From Qipengyuania marincola (GTDB lineage: Bacteria; Pseudomonadota; Alphaproteobacteria; Sphingomonadales; Sphingomonadaceae): a stretch of 64,000 nucleotides of DNA. The stretch covers positions 496,001-560,000 of the forward strand of contig NZ_JARULC010000002.1 in assembly GCF_029688625.1 (NCBI RefSeq), in the 5' to 3' direction. Under the pieces are notes generated by a model. That model did not search any database and had not been told where the DNA came from. It was given only the letters and a program-made list of their open reading frames with translations. The position numbers were made by a program, and so were the translations under genes. Positions 17,930-26,627 of this stretch are shown here, one piece after another (positions within the stretch are counted from its first letter, which is position 1; each line of letters opens with the position of its first letter).

Positions 17930-18312
17930 CAGCCCCACACATACTTATCGTCGATGACGACGAGATCCTCGCCAGCCTGCTCGAGCTGACGCTCGAGATC
18001 GAGGGCTACCGCGTTTCGACCGCCCATGACGGTGAGGAAGCGCTGGTCCGCATGGCGCAGGGCGGGATCGATCTCGTGGTCCTCGATCTCGTCATGCCCA
18101 AGATGGATGGCGTGCGGTTCCTGCGCGTGCTCAACGAAAAGGGAGAAGCACGGCCACCGGTCATCGTCATTTCCTCGACGGCCGGGAACTCGCTCAGCGA
18201 TGAATTCCGCTCCCTCGGCGTCGTCGCGATTGCGCGCAAGCCGGTCGAGCCCGCCTGGCTTGTGAGCGAGATAGGTACTGCACTCCATGGCGGACAATTG
18301 CTGCGGCAATGA
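17926..18312 (+). CDS. Single-domain response regulator (REC only)
   Basis: 128 residues forming one receiver domain. The acidic pocket is Asp10-Asp11-Asp12, the phosphoacceptor is Asp54 (LVVLDLVMPKMDG), the switch Ser is Ser83 (VISST) and the conserved Lys is Lys105 (ARKP). There is no output domain, so it acts by protein contact, like CheY or Spo0F. It is translationally coupled (ATGA) to the CHASE2 sensor upstream and to the PgsC-like gene downstream, which places it inside a polymer-synthesis operon; that it controls the synthase directly is inference. Confidence 0.92.
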   Translation: MTAPHILIVDDDEILASLLELTLEIEGYRVSTAHDGEEALVRMAQGGIDLVVLDLVMPKMDGVRFLRVLNEKGEARPPVIVISSTAGNSLSDEFRSLGVVAIARKPVEPAWLVSEIGTALHGGQLLRQ

Positions 18313-20855
18313 CGCTGTTTCCGCTCACCATATTTCCCGAGGGCGGTCTCGTCAGCTCGATTATCACGACTGTCTGGGTCGGGGTCTTCGTGCTGTGCTT
18401 TTTCAACCTGCGCTACGGCTGGGTGCTGTCGGGCCTCGTGGTGCCGGGGTATATCGTCCCGCTGCTGATCGTGAAGCCCGTGGCAGGCGCCGTCATAATC
18501 GTCGAGGCCATCATGGCCTATGCGCTGGTCTGGGTGTTCAGCGAGAAACTGAGCCGCGGACGCTATCCAAGCCTGTTCGGTCGCGACCGCTTCATGGGCC
18601 TGATCCTGGCAAGTATCGCCGTGCGACTGGTCATGGATGGGTACGTACTACCCGAGATCGCCGCCTGGCTGGAAAGCGATTTCGACCGCCGGTTCGACTG
18701 GCGCGACAATCTCCAGAGCTTCGGCCTCGTCATCATCTCGCTATTGGCAAACCAGTTCTGGAAGCCGGGCCTCGTGCGCGGGCTGGGGGCGGCGGTGGTC
18801 ACCATGGGGATCACCTATCTTGTCGTGCGCTACGGCCTGATGGAATTCACCAATTTCCGCATGAGCGCGGTGACCTACATGTACGAAGGGCTGGCCAGCT
18901 CGATCCTTGCCAGTCCCAAGGCCTATATCATCCTGACGCTGACCGCGCTGATCGCGAGCCATATGAACGTGCGCTACGGCTGGGACTTCTCCGGTATCCT
19001 GATCCCGGCATTGATCGCGCTGCAATGGTACCAGCCGACGAAGATCGTGACCTCCTTCCTCGAGGCAATCATCATCTACGTGATCGCCCGGCTGCTGCTC
19101 AAACTGCCGAGTCTTGCCAACGCCACCATCGAAGGCGGACGCAAATTGCTGCTGTTCTTCAACATCAGCTTCGCCTGGAAGATGGCCTTGGGCTGGTTTA
19201 TCGTCTGGCAGGGCTTCGACGTGAAGACGACCGACTTCTACGGCTTCGGTTACCTGCTTTCGACGCTGATAGCGATCAAGGCACACGACAAGGACATCTT
19301 CCCGCGGCTTGCCCGCTCCACCCTCCAGGTCAGCCTGATGGGCGCCGTATTCGGCAACATCGTCGGCTTCGGCCTGTCCGCGGCAGTTTCGCGCACGACG
19401 GTGGGGGACGCGGCGAGGGCACAGCAGGCGGCTGCGGTCAGAAACAAGCAACTGGACCTGCTGGTGGTGGAGGCTGTCGGCGATGCGCACATGCGCGCGG
19501 CAAGCGGTCGCGCGGCGCCGCTTCTCGCCGGAGCCGAAGAGGCGCTCGCGGAACTGGTCTTCTCGCTTGAAAGCGGCGCGCCGCAGTCGTCGCCCGATTT
19601 CGACATGCAGGCGGGCGGGTGGCGGCTGATGGCGGTTGGCGAACAGCGTCTGGCAATTGTGCGCGCCGATGGCGCCGGCCGCGAGCTGCTGGTGTTCGAT
19701 CCGTCTGCAAGGCGCGATGCGGCGGTGGTGCTGCGTGATCCGACCAGTCGCCCGGGAATGGCGACGGCGGCGATGGTCCTGCAAGACCGTCTCGACGCGC
19801 GCTGGCTGGTCCTTTCCGCACCGGTCCCGTTGGCGGATATCGAGCGCCGCAGTGTGGCGGATATTTTCGGCGAGGCGACCAAGGCGGTCGAACTGGAACT
19901 CGAGCCGAGCGCTAGCGATGACAGCACAATCTCCTATGCAGACGCTTCCATCGGAACGATCGATCTGCCCAGCCTTCGCACCTTCGCCCCCGACATCACC
20001 GCGCGGATCGACGCAGAAGCGACCGAAGGTAGAGCGGGCAGCCGGGCGATCCTGTTCTTGGGGCGGAGTGCCCAATCCAGGCTCAACGCCGTCCGCGCAC
20101 CGCAGCTTCGCGGCACGGGTGCCTGCAGATTGGTGGACCCAACCAACGCTCGCCGGCCATGGAGAAACCACGAACGCCTTGCATTCCTGCGCTATGAAAT
20201 CGCGGCGCCGCTAATAGAGGATTCGCTCAATGGAGGGACCGCTTTAACCGCGCGCACAGCTGCTGACATTGCTGGTTTCGGTGTGGGTCTGTGTCAGATA
20301 GCGGGGCGCGACCACTGGACGCTGTTTTCCAGCGCCCGGCACGAGGGGCAGGTATTCCTGGCTGCTGATGCTCCTGTCCGGAAAAGCGTTCTTACCTGGC
20401 AGGAAGGCGACTATGTGCGCGCAGCCCGGCTTGGCGCAGTGGTGCATCGCAGCTGGGGCAGCGATCTGCTGCTCGTGGCTCCCTGGCCCGACAGCGCCGC
20501 CAATTCGCCGCGGAGCATGACAACCGTGTTCTGGCATGAGGTGGTCAGACAGCAAGATGAGGATATCGAGCCGTTCTCGCTGCATCTGCGGCAACGCACG
20601 CGGGCAGCACCCGATATTGCAGGTCGCCCCGATATTCTCGTCGCAAGAGACGTCCTCGGCCCCGAACATCCGGATCTCGAGCCGCTGGTGTCGGCAATGC
20701 GGTCGGCAGGCGTGCGTACGGTCGTCGCCGATGGCAGCGCGGCATTCGGCGGTTACGAAGCGCGACCCGGCACGATCGAACGCTATTATGCGACCACCCA
20801 GGGCCGCCGCTACGCGATCGGCTGGGTCATGAATTATGCGGGAGGCGCGCGATGA
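18309..20855 (+). CDS. pgsC: PgsC/CapC-like membrane protein with duplicated core and soluble tail
   Basis: 848 residues, far longer than Bacillus PgsC (about 150). The first 370 residues hold about ten TM segments and two PgsC-like units. Unit 1 has NLRYGWVLSGLVVPGYIVP at 33-51, and unit 2 has NVRYGWDFSGILIPALIA from 220, an offset of 187. Residues about 375-848 are soluble and unrecognised. PgsC/CapC is the membrane partner of PgsB/CapB in poly-gamma-glutamate synthesis. It overlaps its neighbours by 4 bp on both sides, and pgsB is three genes downstream. The polymer here need not be glutamate. Confidence 0.8.
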   Translation: MTLFPLTIFPEGGLVSSIITTVWVGVFVLCFFNLRYGWVLSGLVVPGYIVPLLIVKPVAGAVIIVEAIMAYALVWVFSEKLSRGRYPSLFGRDRFMGLILASIAVRLVMDGYVLPEIAAWLESDFDRRFDWRDNLQSFGLVIISLLANQFWKPGLVRGLGAAVVTMGITYLVVRYGLMEFTNFRMSAVTYMYEGLASSILASPKAYIILTLTALIASHMNVRYGWDFSGILIPALIALQWYQPTKIVTSFLEAIIIYVIARLLLKLPSLANATIEGGRKLLLFFNISFAWKMALGWFIVWQGFDVKTTDFYGFGYLLSTLIAIKAHDKDIFPRLARSTLQVSLMGAVFGNIVGFGLSAAVSRTTVGDAARAQQAAAVRNKQLDLLVVEAVGDAHMRAASGRAAPLLAGAEEALAELVFSLESGAPQSSPDFDMQAGGWRLMAVGEQRLAIVRADGAGRELLVFDPSARRDAAVVLRDPTSRPGMATAAMVLQDRLDARWLVLSAPVPLADIERRSVADIFGEATKAVELELEPSASDDSTISYADASIGTIDLPSLRTFAPDITARIDAEATEGRAGSRAILFLGRSAQSRLNAVRAPQLRGTGACRLVDPTNARRPWRNHERLAFLRYEIAAPLIEDSLNGGTALTARTAADIAGFGVGLCQIAGRDHWTLFSSARHEGQVFLAADAPVRKSVLTWQEGDYVRAARLGAVVHRSWGSDLLLVAPWPDSAANSPRSMTTVFWHEVVRQQDEDIEPFSLHLRQRTRAAPDIAGRPDILVARDVLGPEHPDLEPLVSAMRSAGVRTVVADGSAAFGGYEARPGTIERYYATTQGRRYAIGWVMNYAGGAR

Positions 20856-21613
20856 GCCTGACGCTGATCGCGCGCAGCGCGGCGTTTCTCCTGCTGGGTA
20901 CTCTGGCAGCCTATGGCGGGTGGGTGTGGGCGCTTCCCATGGCGCGCTACGTCGTTGCGGCACAGGATTCGACCAGTCAGGACCTGCGCATCGCCGATCG
21001 CATGCTGGCCTATAGGCTCGGCGAGCAGGAGCCGCTCAGCTTCGCCTTCTCCCAGCCGGTGGACAACCTTCGCCTCCTGACGCATGCCGCAACGGCCTCT
21101 CCGCCGACCGACGTGAAAGGGCTGATGTACCGGCTGAGGATCTCGCTGTTCGATGGCGATGGAAACCAGTTGGCCGAGTACGAGCAGGCGCTACTCGCCG
21201 GGCGCGACGACGGCTATTTGCCCGATGGCAGGGCCCGCCGTTTCTATCGCACGGGCGACCTCGCCATCTGGGGCGTCGCGCAGCTGGTGGTCGAAAACGA
21301 CACGCCCTTCACCCGCGTCGACATAACGCTGATCGAGGCCGATGCCCCGGTAACCGCAGTCGACGTTCGCGTTTACGAACGCCGGCCGGTCCTGGCGGGT
21401 GAGGAGCGCGATGTCCTGCTGCGGCGCAGCGCGCAGGAGCGGGCTACCTTGACCGCTTTCAGCCCCTTTCCTGCCGAGATGCTTACCGAGGACGAGGTGC
21501 GCAATCTGGCGCGAAATCTCTGGCGTCCGGTCGGCCCGGTCGGCGTCGAGGGTCGCGATTACGACGCACTGGTGATCTATGCCGCGCAGCGCGGCGAGGA
21601 AGGCGCATCATGA
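20852..21613 (+). CDS. Exported or membrane-anchored protein of unknown function in the PgsBC operon
   Basis: 253 residues. An N-terminal hydrophobic segment (about 7-28, ARSAAFLLLGTLAAYGGWVW) serves as anchor or signal. The rest is periplasmic and beta-rich, with LRLLTHAATASPP, YRLRISLFDGDGNQLAEYEQ and a C-terminal LARNLWRPVGPVGVEGRDYDALVIY. No family is recognised. The position between pgsC and the lipoprotein gene, with 4-bp overlaps on both sides, suggests a role in handling or exporting the polymer, perhaps replacing PgsA/CapA or PgsE; this is inference from context only. Confidence 0.75.
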   Translation: MSLTLIARSAAFLLLGTLAAYGGWVWALPMARYVVAAQDSTSQDLRIADRMLAYRLGEQEPLSFAFSQPVDNLRLLTHAATASPPTDVKGLMYRLRISLFDGDGNQLAEYEQALLAGRDDGYLPDGRARRFYRTGDLAIWGVAQLVVENDTPFTRVDITLIEADAPVTAVDVRVYERRPVLAGEERDVLLRRSAQERATLTAFSPFPAEMLTEDEVRNLARNLWRPVGPVGVEGRDYDALVIYAAQRGEEGAS

Positions 21614-22404
21614 TGCGCTGCCGACTTCTGTTGCTTGCGCTCTGCACCGCGGTCGCCGGCTGTGCTCCCGAACCGGACGAGGCACGCCTCCTGTTCGCCA
21701 AGGGCGCTGTTCAGTCCAAGCAGTTCGCCGCAATCGGTTTAGCGGGAAGCGAGAAGGACGGCATCGTCAGCCTGCGCGATCCGGGGCGCTGCGGCGACAA
21801 GGGCGAATATCGCCTGCGCGCCGAAGGCGGCGCACCGGTGCTGGTCATGGCGCCGCACGCTTTCCATGATCGCCATACCGGCGATCTCGCCTGGCTCCTG
21901 TTCGACAGTGTCCCGACACGTGCTGCGGCGCGCAACACCGTTCCGCGCCAGGAGGTTCAGGGCAAGAACGAGGCCCGCTGCGCCGTGGTCGATCTAGCCG
22001 GCGAGCGTGAGCATCCGTTCACTTCGTTTGCGCTAGGTTTTTCCGACCGCTTTCCGGGCGGGCTGGTGGTGCAGATTCACGGCTTTGACGGAGAACTGCG
22101 CGCCACTGCGCGTGCGCGCGACGGAGCAATCATCGTTAGCGACGGGACGACAGAACCCGGGACTACGATATTCGATCTCGCGGATTGTTTGAGTCAGGCG
22201 GTTGAGCCACGCGAGGTGCTGATCTTTCCGGTGCAGACCCGTGAACTAGGCGGGCTGGAAAATGCGCAAGGACAGGCGCTGCGTGATGCCGGCGGCGCGG
22301 GCTTCGTGCACCTCGAACTCTCGCTTGAATTGCGCCGCGCTTTGCTGGAAGACAGGCGGCTCCTCGACCGGTTGGGGTCCTGTCTCGAGCGAGTTGCCGC
22401 ATGA
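21610..22404 (+). CDS. Lipoprotein with possible zinc-hydrolase (N-formylglutamate amidohydrolase-like) histidine pattern
   Basis: 264 residues. The signal peptide ends in the lipobox VAGC (Cys18). Three spaced motifs stand out: APHAFHDRHTGD (His83, His86, Asp87, His89), VVQIHGFD (His157) and a C-terminal HLELSLELRRAL (His234, Glu236). Order and spacing recall the HutG/N-formylglutamate amidohydrolase and PGA-hydrolase-like zinc peptidases, where two His and a Glu hold zinc and an ELS..LR stretch closes the fold. If so, it could cut gamma-linked amides of the polymer, the job done by CapD or PgsS elsewhere. The motif reading is mine and moderately weak. It is coupled by ATGA at both ends. Confidence 0.7.
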   Translation: MMRCRLLLLALCTAVAGCAPEPDEARLLFAKGAVQSKQFAAIGLAGSEKDGIVSLRDPGRCGDKGEYRLRAEGGAPVLVMAPHAFHDRHTGDLAWLLFDSVPTRAAARNTVPRQEVQGKNEARCAVVDLAGEREHPFTSFALGFSDRFPGGLVVQIHGFDGELRATARARDGAIIVSDGTTEPGTTIFDLADCLSQAVEPREVLIFPVQTRELGGLENAQGQALRDAGGAGFVHLELSLELRRALLEDRRLLDRLGSCLERVAA

Positions 22405-25400
22405 ACGCCGTCACCCATATCGAGCTGCCCGGCTCCGATGCGTTGGAGGTGCCCCTCGGCAAGCGACTGGATCGCGGCTTCGCTCCCAAGCTGCTGCCCG
22501 TATATGCCGACCTGCGAGAGGAAATTCTCGCCTATGCCGCGGACAAGGGAGATGCGCTGCCCGCCGCTCGCCACGCGACTGTCCTGACCGATTTTTGCCT
22601 CCTCCAACGCGATGCCATCGCACGGCTCGGCAAGGCGGAGGCGCAGTTCCAGTCGCGCCACGCCAGCGCGCTCGACAGTGCGGAACAGCGTGCTGCAGTG
22701 CTGGATTTCGCACGGGCAATGGGTTCGCGCGGGCGGTCGCTCAAACGCGATGCGGAAGCGACGAAGGAGTTCTTCGACGCCGATGCCGTGCTCGAGCGTT
22801 ACACGAAGCGGCTCGGCGAACGCGAGCGCGTGCTTGCCTTCGCTTTGGAGAGGCTCGGCTGGATCGCCGGGGAGGCCGCGGCATCCGATCCGCTGGTGCT
22901 GGAAGGCGACAGTTTCACCGAGCTTTTCGAAGAATTGCTCCCGGCAATGCGTCACTGGCTCGGCGATCCGCGCATCCGGCGCGCCGCCCATAGTTGCATG
23001 CGCCGTATTGCGGAGCAGCTGCCCTCGCGCACGGGCGGGCTGTGGCTCGATGCCGCTCTCAGCGCGACCCGCCGCGCCTGCCTTGATCACGGAGAGGATG
23101 TATGGACGCAGTGCGAGGCTTTCGATGCCATGTTTGCGCTGTCGCCCCACACGGTCCATTCGCTGGTCGAGCGTCGCCTCGCGGCAGATCTGGAGCAAAA
23201 GACCGCTGCCCAACGCGATAGCGAGGTTTTCGTCCGCCGGCACCTGGTCCGCCGGGTCGCGGCGCGCGTGGACGCAAACCCCCGGCTCGACGCCGGTTTC
23301 GAGCTCCTGTGCACAGACGCCGAAGGCGCTGTCCGGCAGGTCCTTGCCGAAATGCTGCCGCTGCTCAGCCCGGCCCGCGCGAGCCGGCTGGCGCAGCAAC
23401 TGGCCCGCGATACGGACCCGCAGGTGCGCGCTGCCCTGTTTGCCCGGCCCGCGGACATGCTCGGAGTGCTGTCGGCCAATTTCTATATTCGCATCCTGAC
23501 GGCGGTACTTCACAAGGATGAAGACGAATTCGTCCTGCGCATCGCGCTCGACGCCTGCGCCCTTCTCGCCGAGGAAATCGCGCGGACCCAAGGCGAAGTG
23601 GCGGATGGCATCGTGCGCCAGCTCTATCGTGCCGTGGAGGGCCTGCGGGGGCGCGATCCCAAGCCGAAGCTCTGGCGCTGGAGCGACGAGACACGCGAGC
23701 GGATCTGGTTCTGGACAATTCCGGAGGCACGGCAAATCGGCGAGGAGCTGGCAAAGGTCGTCGTGCCCATGCGCGAGGGGGCGATCCGCCGCATACCGGC
23801 TCTTCGCCAGTGGATTGAAGATGACCGGGATCGGGTCGGCCGGGTCATGGCAGTGCTCGCCCAGCGTGATTTCGGCCTGGCATTGAAGGCTGGGCGACGT
23901 CCGACGATCCAGCGTGGGGAGTTCTTCCGCCGACGCGCCTGGCGCATGCTGTTCGAGGGACGGCAGAGCGCGACCGACAAGCGGCAGGCTTTCTACCATA
24001 CGAAGGGTCGCCACTATCACGGCGACATGATTGCGCCGAGCGCACGCATGGCCGAGCTTGCTCCAACCAAGGTTCCCGGCGAGCCCCTGTTCGAAAGCGC
24101 CGAAGGGGGCTGGCGCAATTATCTCCCGCTCGTCGATCAGGTCCTGTCCGCGCTCGATCGTGGGGGCCGGACTCAGGTTTACACCAGCGCCGGCATCACC
24201 AGCGTGGAAGCGCCCGCGGGCATCCTTTTACGGACGCGCGCCTTCAGCGCAGTTACGCGCCGCTTTCCCGAGCTTGCTGCCCAGCGCAATCGCGACCCCG
24301 AAGCCTATGTCGGTGCGCTGCGAACACTGGGCCTGACGCTGGAATTCAGAGGCTATGACGATACGCCGGGAGCGCCCACACCGCATATCGTGAAACTCTA
24401 TAGTGCGGGCGGCGTGTTCGCTGCGCTGCCGATCGTGTGGGATCGCGCTTCGGCCTATGTTTCGACGGTTTTCGCCAACAATCTGGTGGAATTGGGCGTA
24501 TTTGTCGGCCTCGCAAGCGCATGGTTTCTCGGCCGCCACGTCGTGCTTGGCTGGCAGGCGCGGCGGCTGCGCAACGGACTTTCGCTGGTGCTGGGAGGCT
24601 GGGGAACGCGCGGCAAATCGGGCACCGAACGGCTCAAGGCTGGTCTGATCAACGCGCTCGGCCCCTCAATCGTCTCGAAGACCACTGGCTGCGAAGCGAT
24701 GTTCCTGCTCGGCAATCCCTATGGCGAGCTGACCGAAATGTTTCTCTTCCGACCCTATGACAAGGCGACGATCTGGGAGCAGTTCAACCTGCTCAAGACC
24801 TCGCGCGGGCTGAAGGCGCGCGTCTTCCTGTGGGAATGCATGGGCCTCAACCCCTCCTACGTCCGGGTATTGCAGCAGGACTGGATGCGGGACGATATCG
24901 GAACTATCACAAACACTTACCCCGATCACGAAGACGTGCAGGGTCCGGCCGGCCGCAACATCCCCGAAGTCATGTGCGAATTCATTCCGCATGGCTCGAC
25001 GCTGCTGACAACCGAGGAGGAAATGCTCCCGATCCTTGCCGAGGGCGCGGACAAGGCCGGAACAGCCATGCGTTCGGTCGGCTGGAAAGAGGCCGGCCTG
25101 ATCCACAAGACGTTGCTGGACCGTTTCCCTTACGAGGAGCACCCATTCAATATCGCGCTGGTGACGGCGATGGGCGACGAACTGGGGCTTGAGCCGGACT
25201 TCTGCGTGAAGGAGATGTCCGACCGGGTGGTGGCCGATCTGGGCGTGCTGAAAACCTATCCGCGCACCGAGATCGACGGGCGCAGCCTGCAATTCGTGAT
25301 GGGGATGTCCGCCAATGAACGTTTCGGTGCGATGGGCAACTGGACGCGCATGGGGTTCGCAGACCACGATCTGGAGAAGGACCCGGAAGTCTTCGTCACC

Positions 25401-26564
25401 ACCGTGGTCAACAACCGCGCGGACCGCGTCCCGCGCAGCCGGGTTTTCGCACGCATGCTTGTGCGCGATGTCGCGGCCGACAGGCATTTCCTGATAGGGT
25501 CCAATATCGAGGGCCTCCTTGGGTTCATCGAGGAGGAATGGGCAGACTATTCCGCCGATCTCAGCCTGGTCGCCAAGGACGAGGCGCCGCTGGAAAGGCT
25601 GCGCGCCTTGGCGAACCACCAGCGCATCGCGCTCACCCCGACCGCGCTCGAGGGCGTGCTGGCTGCAATGCTCGCCCCGCAGGGCGAGAGGATCACCGCG
25701 AAAGCCGCCGTGGAAGCGGCGCGAGCCGGCGCGCTTGCGCAAGCATTGCGGGATGCGAAGGTCGAGCATGGCGATGCCATCGCCGCCCACTACGACGGGA
25801 TGGCCGCCCTTCATCGCGATTATGTCGCCATCGAGCAGGCCGTGACCGGCGGAGCCGATCCGGCAAGCCAGGACCAGGCGCTACGCGCGCTGCTCGGCAA
25901 GGCGTTTCACGCCAAGCTGGTACCCGTGCGCGACTACTATATGAAGGGCGAAGCGATCGTTCGGCTGGTCGCCGCGAACACACCCCCGGGCCTGCTCAAC
26001 CGCATCATGGGCATGCAGAATATCAAGGGCACGGGTCTGGACTGGGTCTATCGCTGGCAAGCCTGGGAGGCTGCGTGGAAAGCGTGCCAGCAATTGCGCG
26101 AGGAGGATCCGGCAAGCGTGGAGCGGGGCTACCGCATGCTGGCCAGCTTCCACGAATTCGGCGCGCTCAGCGAGGCGGAGGTGCGCGCTGTGCTGGGTGA
26201 ACTGCGCGGGCAGGGTGCGCAGGCCCCGCTGTCGCAGGCGCAGATCGACGGCCTCGAGGCCCGACTTGATGACCAGATGGGCAAGTTCGCATCCCTGTCG
26301 ATCGACGCGGGCGCGGGCGATTCCGGCAAGAACAGCAGGCTTGCCGGCGCCGGCACGAATTTGGTCACGGCGGTCGAGGCCTTCATCGATGCTGGCGATG
26401 CCGTCCGGCGGCGCAAGGCGGCCGACCGGATTTATGCCTCGCTCATCTCCGAGCAGATTTCCAACCAGCGCGCGGCGGCCGAATTGAAGGTTCTCACCAC
26501 GCGCCAGAAGGGCGGCTGGCTGATGAAGGCTATCAAGGATCGGCGCGAGAAGCGGGCGGCCTGA
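22401..26564 (+). CDS. pgsB: Giant PgsB/CapB-like Mur-ligase-type amide ligase
   Basis: 1387 residues against about 390 for Bacillus PgsB. Residues about 695-715 are a TM helix, directly followed by the ligase core: P-loop GTRGKSGT (735-742), KTTGCEAM, WECMGLNPSY (811-820), YPDHEDVQGP (840-849) and NNRADRVPR (1004-1012), each aligning with B. subtilis PgsB (GIRGKST, ECMAVNP, EDHMDVMGP, NCRADRVDR). This enzyme family activates carboxylates with ATP to extend gamma-linked chains. Residues 1-690 are mostly helical, perhaps HEAT-like, and 1080-1387 is a helical tail; neither is recognised. It is the last of six 4-bp-overlapped genes. Confidence 0.85.
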   Translation: MNAVTHIELPGSDALEVPLGKRLDRGFAPKLLPVYADLREEILAYAADKGDALPAARHATVLTDFCLLQRDAIARLGKAEAQFQSRHASALDSAEQRAAVLDFARAMGSRGRSLKRDAEATKEFFDADAVLERYTKRLGERERVLAFALERLGWIAGEAAASDPLVLEGDSFTELFEELLPAMRHWLGDPRIRRAAHSCMRRIAEQLPSRTGGLWLDAALSATRRACLDHGEDVWTQCEAFDAMFALSPHTVHSLVERRLAADLEQKTAAQRDSEVFVRRHLVRRVAARVDANPRLDAGFELLCTDAEGAVRQVLAEMLPLLSPARASRLAQQLARDTDPQVRAALFARPADMLGVLSANFYIRILTAVLHKDEDEFVLRIALDACALLAEEIARTQGEVADGIVRQLYRAVEGLRGRDPKPKLWRWSDETRERIWFWTIPEARQIGEELAKVVVPMREGAIRRIPALRQWIEDDRDRVGRVMAVLAQRDFGLALKAGRRPTIQRGEFFRRRAWRMLFEGRQSATDKRQAFYHTKGRHYHGDMIAPSARMAELAPTKVPGEPLFESAEGGWRNYLPLVDQVLSALDRGGRTQVYTSAGITSVEAPAGILLRTRAFSAVTRRFPELAAQRNRDPEAYVGALRTLGLTLEFRGYDDTPGAPTPHIVKLYSAGGVFAALPIVWDRASAYVSTVFANNLVELGVFVGLASAWFLGRHVVLGWQARRLRNGLSLVLGGWGTRGKSGTERLKAGLINALGPSIVSKTTGCEAMFLLGNPYGELTEMFLFRPYDKATIWEQFNLLKTSRGLKARVFLWECMGLNPSYVRVLQQDWMRDDIGTITNTYPDHEDVQGPAGRNIPEVMCEFIPHGSTLLTTEEEMLPILAEGADKAGTAMRSVGWKEAGLIHKTLLDRFPYEEHPFNIALVTAMGDELGLEPDFCVKEMSDRVVADLGVLKTYPRTEIDGRSLQFVMGMSANERFGAMGNWTRMGFADHDLEKDPEVFVTTVVNNRADRVPRSRVFARMLVRDVAADRHFLIGSNIEGLLGFIEEEWADYSADLSLVAKDEAPLERLRALANHQRIALTPTALEGVLAAMLAPQGERITAKAAVEAARAGALAQALRDAKVEHGDAIAAHYDGMAALHRDYVAIEQAVTGGADPASQDQALRALLGKAFHAKLVPVRDYYMKGEAIVRLVAANTPPGLLNRIMGMQNIKGTGLDWVYRWQAWEAAWKACQQLREEDPASVERGYRMLASFHEFGALSEAEVRAVLGELRGQGAQAPLSQAQIDGLEARLDDQMGKFASLSIDAGAGDSGKNSRLAGAGTNLVTAVEAFIDAGDAVRRRKAADRIYASLISEQISNQRAAAELKVLTTRQKGGWLMKAIKDRREKRAA

Positions 26565-26627
26565 CGGGCAGCAGGTTCAGGCGGAGGTCGCGTATCCCGT
26601 CGACCCCGTCCGGCAGGTGTCGAGGCT

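Noticed and set aside
18287-19570. 427-codon alternative plus-strand frame overlapping the PgsC-like gene
   Set aside because: Same strand but another frame; Arg/Gly/Ala-rich translation without TM segments, while the 848-residue frame has clear membrane segments and 4-bp overlaps.
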